DNA from: Paludibacterium yongneupense DSM 18731
Lineage (GTDB): Bacteria; Pseudomonadota; Gammaproteobacteria; Burkholderiales; Chromobacteriaceae
NCBI RefSeq assembly: GCF_000422925.1
Contig: NZ_AUGZ01000018.1
Location: forward strand, 53,344-117,343
DNA: 64,000 nucleotides
Reading direction: 5' to 3'
This document shows, in pieces, positions 58,614-64,000 of this stretch. How positions within the stretch are numbered: position 1 is the stretch's first letter; every line of letters begins with the position of its first letter. The position numbers and the translations under genes were made by a program. The notes beneath the pieces were generated by a model, which was given only the letters and a program-made list of their open reading frames with translations, ran no database searches and was not told where the DNA came from.

Positions 58614-60242
58614 TCATAAAGAAAACGCCGCCACGGCGCGCGACAGATCGTCGGCCTCGCGCGCGATCCGCTGCGCGGTACCGGCAGAGTCGGCGACCGC
58701 CTGGCGATTGGTATCGGCCAGAGCCTGCACCTCGCGCATGGAGCTGTCGATGGCGTGAATTTCCGACTCTTGCTCCCGCGCGGCCGACACAATCCCCTGC
58801 ACCCCGCTATTCGCTTCCTCGACCGCTGAAACGGCGGCCTCCATCGATTCTTCGACAGCGGCGACACGCGTCAGGCTGGACTCGATCGCGTCGATGCCGG
58901 TCGCGATCGAGCGCTCGACCACTGCCGACTGACTGCCCAGCTCCTGCGTAACCAGATCGATCTGACTGGCCGCCTGGCCCGACCGTTCGGCCAGCTTGCG
59001 GACTTCGTCGGCGACAACGGCAAACCCGCGCCCCTGCTCTCCGGCGCGCGCCGCTTCGATAGCCGCATTGAGCGCCAGCAGGTTGGTCTGCTCCGCGATT
59101 TCGCGTACCTGGCGTGTCAAATCGGTAATACGCCGCGTGCGCTCAAGAAAATCCTGCACCGAGGACGCCACATCGCTCATCGCACCCTTGGCGGTTTCGG
59201 CCTCGCCGACCAGTTGATGCAGACGCTCGATTCCCGAGCGCGTCATGCCAAGACTGGAATCCGACTGGGCTTGCAAGGCGGCTACCGCGCCGACGATGTC
59301 GGCGATGCCGCTCGACATGCCCGACAGCGAGCGCATCATGGCTTCCGTCGCCGCAGACTGCGCCTGCGAGGCGGAGAGGACTTCCCCGGACGATGCATTA
59401 AGCGAAGACAGCTCCGAGCTCACATTGCCGGCATTATCGCGGATGGTACGCACCATGGAGGCGAGCTGTGCCGCCATCGCGTGCAGGGCGTTGAGCAACT
59501 GCCCGACTTCATCGCGCCGCCCACCTTCCACCGTCACCCCGAGATTGCCCTGCCTTATGCTGTCAAGCAGGCTGGATGCGCGCGCAAGCGGGCGCAATAC
59601 GCGCGAACCGATGGCCAGGAAAATCAGCAGAATGGCTGCGACGTTGACGGCTAGCGCGACGGCATACAACCACCGGTAGCGGGCGGCATCGTCCCTCTCG
59701 TCCTGATTGACACGCTTGATGATGGCATCGCTGGCATCGGTTTCCTTCTTGGTCCCGGAGAGCGCCTGATTGATATAGCCGGCGACCTGATCTATCGATG
59801 CGATGCTCAATTGCCGGCTGCGCAGCACCTGGTCGATGGCCGCACGGTAGCTGTTGGCCTTGCCTTCCACGCTCTCGAAGTTCGCCGTGTCCAGTCTGGC
59901 GGCCCCCTGCGCGGCGACCGCCGCTTGCGCCTTGCGAAACGAATCGGCGGCCGCGGCGATCACGTTGCCGAGGTGTGCGTTGCGCTCCGAGAAAATGGCA
60001 AACGAGGCCGCCGCCTGCGGACTGCCATGCTCGCTATCCATCGTCGCGCGCAGGAACGCGTTCTGAATGCCGCGGATCTGAATGCCCACCGCGACCAGAG
60101 AATCATTGTAGTTTTTCAGTGCCAGAATCGATGCATTGCCCAGAGCGCGCTGCTGCCTCTCCGCTACACTCACGCCAAACGGCGCCATACTCAGTAGCAG
60201 TAGCAAGATGAAAACGATCGCAATCGATTGCTTGATCTTCAT
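58614..60242 (-). CDS. Methyl-accepting chemotaxis protein with four-helix-bundle sensor
   Basis: 542 residues from the ATG at 60242 (AAAGGGAA upstream). Span 1 (about 8-28), a helical periplasmic domain of about 160 residues (4HB_MCP type: [34 protein letters not shown]), span 2 (about 190-210), HAMP, and the signalling domain with [37 protein letters not shown]. No C-terminal CheR-binding pentapeptide (ends AVAAFSL). Confidence 0.94.
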   Translation of the reverse strand: MKIKQSIAIVFILLLLLSMAPFGVSVAERQQRALGNASILALKNYNDSLVAVGIQIRGIQNAFLRATMDSEHGSPQAAASFAIFSERNAHLGNVIAAAADSFRKAQAAVAAQGAARLDTANFESVEGKANSYRAAIDQVLRSRQLSIASIDQVAGYINQALSGTKKETDASDAIIKRVNQDERDDAARYRWLYAVALAVNVAAILLIFLAIGSRVLRPLARASSLLDSIRQGNLGVTVEGGRRDEVGQLLNALHAMAAQLASMVRTIRDNAGNVSSELSSLNASSGEVLSASQAQSAATEAMMRSLSGMSSGIADIVGAVAALQAQSDSSLGMTRSGIERLHQLVGEAETAKGAMSDVASSVQDFLERTRRITDLTRQVREIAEQTNLLALNAAIEAARAGEQGRGFAVVADEVRKLAERSGQAASQIDLVTQELGSQSAVVERSIATGIDAIESSLTRVAAVEESMEAAVSAVEEANSGVQGIVSAAREQESEIHAIDSSMREVQALADTNRQAVADSAGTAQRIAREADDLSRAVAAFSL

Positions 60243-60290
60243 GTCATTTCCCTTTAAGCAGATCCATTTCACGTGCAGCCGCTTCCAGCA

Positions 60291-61142
60291 TCAGTGACTG
60301 GCGAGCACCAGCCGCTGCAGGGCTTTGGCGATTCCGTTCTCATCGTTGCTGGCAGTCACATGATCGGCACGATCCCGCACTTCCTGCTCCGCATTTCCCA
60401 TCGCCACGCCCATCCCGGCATACGTCAGCATGCTCAGATCGTTGAGGTGGTCGCCAAAAGCGATCACCTCGGACGCGGCGATGCCGCGTTGCTGCGCCAG
60501 CTCGGCCAGACGTTTTCCCTTGCTGTTGCCGACGCGGGTCACATCGACCCGATTCTGCCACGACCACTCGCAGGACACCGGCAACACTCCGGAGATCTCT
60601 TCGACAAAATGGGCGATACGGGCCGGATCATCATGCGACACCACCATTTTCCACACCTGGTCCGCGGCAGCGATGTCCGCTTCGAAACCGTGCGCGCTCA
60701 GCCGCAGATCGGGGCGCAGGGCCTCGGGCACGGTGGCGGCCCAGTCCTTCAGGCTTTGCATGCGCTTGTCGAAGCGCTCGCAGGTCATCATGTGATCGAT
60801 GTACAGCACCATGTCGACGCCATTGCGCCGGCCGTGACTGACCAGTTCGAGCGCGCTGTCGCGGCCGAGCGGATCGCTGGCCAGAACTTCGCCGCGCTTG
60901 AAGTCGTACAGATACGTGCCGTTGCAACAGACGACAGGAGCATCGAGCTCCAATTCGACATGGTAGGGGTGCGCCATGATGTGCTGGCGCCCCGTGACCA
61001 GGACCACGTCGATGCCGCGGCGGCGGACTTCGAACAAGGCATCCCGCGTCTCGGGCAGGATGCTCTGATCGCTGCTGAGCAGGGTTCCATCGAGGTCCAG
61101 TGCAAGCAGACGATAGCGCAGAGGCTGAGTAGCGTGTGGCAT
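60291..61142 (-). CDS. HAD-family sugar/cofactor phosphatase (Cof subfamily)
   Basis: 283 residues from the ATG at 61142 (AGGAAA upstream). HAD motifs: LDLDGTLL (nucleophile Asp), LVTGRQ, Lys in NSKGKRL, and FGDHLNDLSML. Cof-type cap. Members such as YbhA and YidA act on pyridoxal phosphate or sugar phosphates. Being the last gene of the PTS operon (14 bases after EIIA), it probably works on the imported sugar phosphate or relieves its build-up; this is inference. Confidence 0.88.
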   Translation of the reverse strand: MPHATQPLRYRLLALDLDGTLLSSDQSILPETRDALFEVRRRGIDVVLVTGRQHIMAHPYHVELELDAPVVCCNGTYLYDFKRGEVLASDPLGRDSALELVSHGRRNGVDMVLYIDHMMTCERFDKRMQSLKDWAATVPEALRPDLRLSAHGFEADIAAADQVWKMVVSHDDPARIAHFVEEISGVLPVSCEWSWQNRVDVTRVGNSKGKRLAELAQQRGIAASEVIAFGDHLNDLSMLTYAGMGVAMGNAEQEVRDRADHVTASNDENGIAKALQRLVLASH

Positions 61143-61156
61143 CGGGTTTCCTGTCG

Positions 61157-61630
61157 TCAAGACTTCTGCTGCGCCGCCAGGGCTTCGTCCAGCAGATCCA
61201 GTACCTGCTGCGGAGTTCTGCACGCGCGCAATCGATTGAAATTCGTCGCCTCGTCAAACAAGGCGACAATCTGCAAAATGCCTTCCTGGCTGTGCGAGCG
61301 GGCATCGACCGCCGCCAGCGTCACCAGAATGTCGACCGGATCGTTATCCGGATCGCCGAAACAGACCGGCGTCGCGAGAGTGACCAGGGCGAAGCCGTTG
61401 TGCAAGACGCCATCCTGCGGTCGCGCGTGCGGCATGGCGATACCGGGCGCCAGCAGAAAATACGGCCCGTGTGCGCCGACATTGCGCAAGATGGCCGGGT
61501 AATAGCGTTCATCGACGACCCCTGCGCTCTGCAAGCGGCCGCAACCTATCGCCACCGCCTGCCGCCAATCGTCGGCCGCGGCCTGCAGCACGATGGAATC
61601 GTGCTGCAGCAGTGAATCTCGCAATTTCAT
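61157..61630 (-). CDS. PTS EIIA component (fructose-mannitol/ascorbate class)
   Basis: 157 residues from the ATG at 61630 (GGAG upstream). The phospho-acceptor is H68 in GIAMPHARPQDGV, the UlaC-like class. It takes phosphate from HPr and passes it to EIIB. Gaps to EIIB and the HAD gene are 7 and 14 bases. Confidence 0.9.
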   Translation of the reverse strand: MKLRDSLLQHDSIVLQAAADDWRQAVAIGCGRLQSAGVVDERYYPAILRNVGAHGPYFLLAPGIAMPHARPQDGVLHNGFALVTLATPVCFGDPDNDPVDILVTLAAVDARSHSQEGILQIVALFDEATNFNRLRACRTPQQVLDLLDEALAAQQKS

Positions 61631-61637
61631 GGTGCAT

Positions 61638-61952
61638 TCAGCTCCGGCCCCGGGCGTGAGCAAAATGTGCGTCGATGATAGCCAGCAGCTTCGGACCGAA
61701 ATCTTCAGCGGATAGCATATTGCGCACGGCAACCAGATACTTGCCCGGTGGCAGGTGGATCTCGCCGGCCAGGTGCGTAGATGCGACCACGATATCGAAA
61801 CCGGGCAGTTCGGCCTTGTATTCGCCGACCGCGCAGCTGTGCAACTGATGATCGATTCTCTGCTGCTGCAGGAACTGCCCCATCTTCATCTTCATGATCA
61901 TCGAACTGCCTTGTCCGCAGCCGCATACCGAAAGAATCCTGACTCCTCGCAT
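61638..61952 (-). CDS. PTS EIIB component (ascorbate/UlaB class)
   Basis: 104 residues. The phosphorylated Cys is C10 in [17 protein letters not shown], which matches the CGxGQGSSMxM pattern of UlaB-type (ascorbate-family) EIIB. Its ATG overlaps the EIIC stop (TAATG). Confidence 0.92.
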   Translation of the reverse strand: MRGVRILSVCGCGQGSSMIMKMKMGQFLQQQRIDHQLHSCAVGEYKAELPGFDIVVASTHLAGEIHLPPGKYLVAVRNMLSAEDFGPKLLAIIDAHFAHARGRS

Positions 61953-63358
61953 TACCGTTCTCCTTGCTCCAAACTTTCACAGCCCGCGTCTTCCGTCTTG
62001 CGCAGCCCCGATCCGGCACGCCACATGTAAGCGCCGGCCCCCGCCGCCACACACAGGGCAAACCAGGGCGTGGCATGCATGCCCTGCATAAACGTCGGCA
62101 TCAGCGTCGCCCAGTCGGCCATGCCCATCCAACCCATCGTTAGACCGGAAAGGTGCACGGCCCAGGCACTGCCTGCGATTTCCAGCATTCCGAGCACCAG
62201 GCAAATCTTCATCGCGGCGCGCCAACCGCCGTAATGATTGGCGTAGACCCCCACCGTGGCATTGGAAAAAAACATCGGGATAAAGCCGGGGATGACCATG
62301 ATCGGCGAGCCGAGCGCCCACAGCAGCACGACCCCCGCCAGTTGGCCCAGCGCGCCCCAGATAAACCCCCAGGCCACCGCATTCGGCGCAAAGGAAAACA
62401 GGACGGCACAATCGATCGCCAGGACCGCTCCCGGAATCAGACGCTGCGAAATGCCCTGGAACGCTTCGCTCAACTCCGCGACAAACAGCCGCACGCCCTG
62501 AATGATGACGGCCATGCTGACCGCGAACATCATCGCCGTTTCCAGGATATAGACAGTCCAGTGGCTGCTGCCGGCCATCTGTTGAAGGGGGCCGAACCCG
62601 AGCGAGGACAGGATCGCGCCCAGAAACAGCAGCATCAGCAATACCGTCGCCACCAGATTGTCGTGGAACATCCCGAGCCAGCCCGGCAGCGAAACGCTCT
62701 CAATGCTATCTTCGGCCCGTCCCAGCAAGGGAGCCAGCTTGCAAGCCAGCCACGAAACGAATTGCTGCTGATGTCCGACCGAAAAACCCGCGCCTCCGGT
62801 CACCGCTTCGGTATGCCGGTAGATCAGATTGCTGCCTATCCCCCAGTACAGGGCAGTCAGCAAGGACGAGCCCAGTACCGTCACCCAGGCCGCCGCATGG
62901 AGCTGCAGGACAAAGAAGGCCACGATCAGACCGGCTTCCTGAAACATCACATGCCCGGTCAGAAACAAGGTTCTTATCCCGGTCAGCCGTCGCCCGAGAA
63001 TCAGCGCGATATTCAGCAACAGGGCCAGCAGAACGGTATACCCGACCAGGACATAGCTGCTGCCTAGGGCGTCGACCACCGCCATCATCGTCACATACGG
63101 ATCCGATACCGCCCCATCCAGGTGATGCACGAGCGACAATTGCGCGACAATCGGCCTGAAGGTTTTGGCCAACATCAGTGCTCCCTGCTCCAACAGCATG
63201 AAGCCGGCGATGGTTTTGATCGTGCTCTGGATCAGAATATCGATTTTTTTGCGCAACAAGGCATTGCCGAGCAGGGTCACCAGGCCCAGCAACAACTCCG
63301 GACGGGAAAGCACCTGACGGTAAAAAATATCGATAAAACGGTAGGCGGCGTCGAACAC
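61952..63358 (-). CDS. PTS EIIC component (ascorbate/UlaA class permease)
   Basis: 468 residues from a GTG at 63358, which has GGAG 7 bases upstream. About ten to eleven membrane spans; [37 protein letters not shown] is the usual start (split over residues 2-38), followed by [18 protein letters not shown] and [23 protein letters not shown]. UlaA-type permeases bring in ascorbate or other acidic or pentitol-like sugars. The substrate is unknown; phosphoketolase next door suggests that it enters the pentose phosphate pool. Confidence 0.9.
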   Translation of the reverse strand: MFDAAYRFIDIFYRQVLSRPELLLGLVTLLGNALLRKKIDILIQSTIKTIAGFMLLEQGALMLAKTFRPIVAQLSLVHHLDGAVSDPYVTMMAVVDALGSSYVLVGYTVLLALLLNIALILGRRLTGIRTLFLTGHVMFQEAGLIVAFFVLQLHAAAWVTVLGSSLLTALYWGIGSNLIYRHTEAVTGGAGFSVGHQQQFVSWLACKLAPLLGRAEDSIESVSLPGWLGMFHDNLVATVLLMLLFLGAILSSLGFGPLQQMAGSSHWTVYILETAMMFAVSMAVIIQGVRLFVAELSEAFQGISQRLIPGAVLAIDCAVLFSFAPNAVAWGFIWGALGQLAGVVLLWALGSPIMVIPGFIPMFFSNATVGVYANHYGGWRAAMKICLVLGMLEIAGSAWAVHLSGLTMGWMGMADWATLMPTFMQGMHATPWFALCVAAGAGAYMWRAGSGLRKTEDAGCESLEQGER

Positions 63359-63432
63359 GTCGCATCTCCAAGCGAGGACAGGATAGGTTGCGGGGCACCG
63401 CCACAGGCGGTGCGCCCATCGTCGCCGACCAT
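63277..63432 (-). CDS. Possible leader ORF overlapping the EIIC start
   Basis: An ATG at 63432 has an excellent ribosome site (GCGGAGGGTAAT) and opens 51 codons that end at 63277, out of frame with EIIC and overlapping its first 27 codons. The peptide (MVGDDGRTACGGAPQPILSS...) has no recognised family. The hairpin at 63395-63413 lies inside it. It could couple or tune EIIC translation, or be a chance frame. Confidence 0.3.
   Translation of the reverse strand: MVGDDGRTACGGAPQPILSSLGDATCSTPPTVLSIFFTVRCFPVRSCCWAW
63395..63413 (-). promoter_or_regulatory. Leader hairpin before EIIC
   Basis: GCACCGCC and GGCGGTGC form a perfect 8-bp stem with a 3-base loop, 37-55 bases before the EIIC GTG. No T tract follows. 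As RNA it is stable and stands between the leader ATG and the EIIC ribosome site. Confidence 0.6.
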
Positions 63433-63453
63433 ATTACCCTCCGCAAAAAATGC

Positions 63454-63467
63454 GAATCAATCGATTC
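63454..63467. promoter_or_regulatory. Operator-like palindrome at the predicted PTS start site
   Basis: GAATC-AATC-GATTC has perfect 5-base arms. It begins 6 bases downstream of the predicted -10 box, covering the likely transcription start, a usual repressor position. Confidence 0.45.
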
Positions 63468-63472
63468 TGCGC

Positions 63473-63501
63473 AAAGTATTCATATCCATGACCGGGGTCA
63501 A
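63473..63501 (-). promoter_or_regulatory. Sigma70-type promoter of the PTS operon
   Basis: On the minus strand TTGACC (63501-63496) and TACTTT (63478-63473) are 17 bases apart. The leader would be about 105 bases. No terminator was found between the phosphoketolase stop and this point, so read-through from that gene is also possible. The rest of 63502-63677 shows nothing else clear. Confidence 0.5.
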
Positions 63502-63677
63502 ACCAACCGTTCAAACGTTCAATTCCGCCTCCACCGCAAAAAATCGGCCCAAGCCATTGACTATCAATGGATTAGATCGAGACGTACCCCTTTCATCGAA
63601 AACTTTAAACGATCAATTACGAAAGAAAAACCACCGCAATCGAACGAGAAAAGCCGCATGAACGCCTGAAATTACAT

Positions 63678-64000
63678 TCAATACGACCACTTCCAGTCGC
63701 GGACTTCCGGCATGTCATCCCCGTGCGCATGGATGTACTGCTTGTGCTCGATCAGCTTGTTCGCGAACCGCTGCCGGGCATGCGCGCCTTTACCCTTCAG
63801 CCCTGGCACCCGGTCGATCACGTCCATCGCCAGCGTGTACCGGTCAACCTGGTTCATCACCACCATGTCGAACGGCGTCGACGTCGTCCCTTCCTCGATA
63901 TACCCCCGCACATGCAGGTTGTCGTGACCGTTGCGACGGTAGGTCAGACGGTGGATCAGCCAAGGGTAGCCGTGGAACGCAAACACGATCGGCTTGTCCG
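63678..64000 (-). CDS. xfp: Phosphoketolase (C-terminal part, cut by window edge)
   Basis: Only the last 107 codons are inside the window. The sequence [51 protein letters not shown], and the end [13 protein letters not shown] are those of the C-terminal domain of xylulose-5-phosphate/fructose-6-phosphate phosphoketolase. It splits these sugars with phosphate to acetyl phosphate and a triose or tetrose phosphate. The PTS operon follows 319 bases downstream. Confidence 0.95.
   Translation of the reverse strand, partial: DKPIVFAFHGYPWLIHRLTYRRNGHDNLHVRGYIEEGTTSTPFDMVVMNQVDRYTLAMDVIDRVPGLKGKGAHARQRFANKLIEHKQYIHAHGDDMPEVRDWKWSY

Overview
The window (about 65% G+C, dense genes, tight ATGA/TGATG overlaps) looks like chromosomal DNA of a betaproteobacterium. 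The order fmdB - DUF502 - aspS, the long-form queF and the mix of Kdp, FIST/c-di-GMP and aryl-polyene genes would suit the Neisseriales (Chromobacterium-like families). That placement is inference; no rRNA or tRNA gene is visible to anchor it. I see no transposase, prophage or CRISPR array.

Layout. (1) 1-2559: a polyamine-type ABC importer (ATPase, binding protein, start of a permease), followed on the same strand by a NarL-type response regulator and a histidine kinase carrying its own periplasmic binding-protein domain (2855-5856). A 24-bp perfect palindrome lies between the two units. (2) 5925-8348: LysR regulator divergent from a PLP-dependent decarboxylase. (3) 8365-14136: a chemoreceptor, a FIST-GGDEF-EAL protein and a DUF1003 protein. 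(4) 14277-23126: housekeeping genes: aspS, DUF502, fmdB; a short phosphotransacetylase plus ackA; rpsT; murJ; queF; an alanyl-tRNA editing protein. (5) 23251-35787: a rearranged aryl-polyene (APE) type II polyketide locus: acyltransferase and glycosyltransferase on +, dehydratase/chain-length factor/ketosynthase on -, then a divergent + operon of ACP, AMP-ligase, dehydratase, acyltransferase, LolA-like protein, MMPL exporter, alpha/beta hydrolase and polysaccharide deacetylase, with an ApeG-like membrane protein. The ketoreductase, second ACP, second ketosynthase and ApeK-type thioesterase usual for such loci are not in the window. (6) 35866-40013: manA, a Dabb protein, a decayed stretch, a DUF2799 lipoprotein, mltA. 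(7) 40101-48153: a complete kdp operon, headed by an overlooked 30-codon membrane peptide just before kdpF. (8) 48288-54681: an HD-GYP response regulator, a NosP-like FIST protein and a multi-PAS hybrid kinase with Hpt, divergent from an Rrf2 regulator; this resembles a nitric-oxide to c-di-GMP signalling unit. (9) 54938-60242: CpxRA-like two-component system, type II NADH dehydrogenase, chemoreceptor. (10) 60291-64000: a PTS of the ascorbate/UlaABC type with a HAD phosphatase, downstream of a phosphoketolase whose 3' end closes the window.

How parts fit. Phosphoketolase makes acetyl phosphate from pentose or hexose phosphates. The phosphotransacetylase/AckA pair at 17-19 kb could turn this into ATP and acetate or acetyl-CoA, and the PTS next to phosphoketolase could supply the sugar phosphate. 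Three separate signalling units (FIST-GGDEF-EAL, FIST/hybrid kinase/HD-GYP, and two chemoreceptors) point to surface and respiratory-gas sensing. The most promising items to follow up are the APE locus with its missing and extra enzymes, the FIST/HD-GYP/Rrf2 unit with its intergenic palindrome, the 30-aa peptide of the kdp operon, and the PTS leader with promoter, operator, hairpin and a possible leader ORF.
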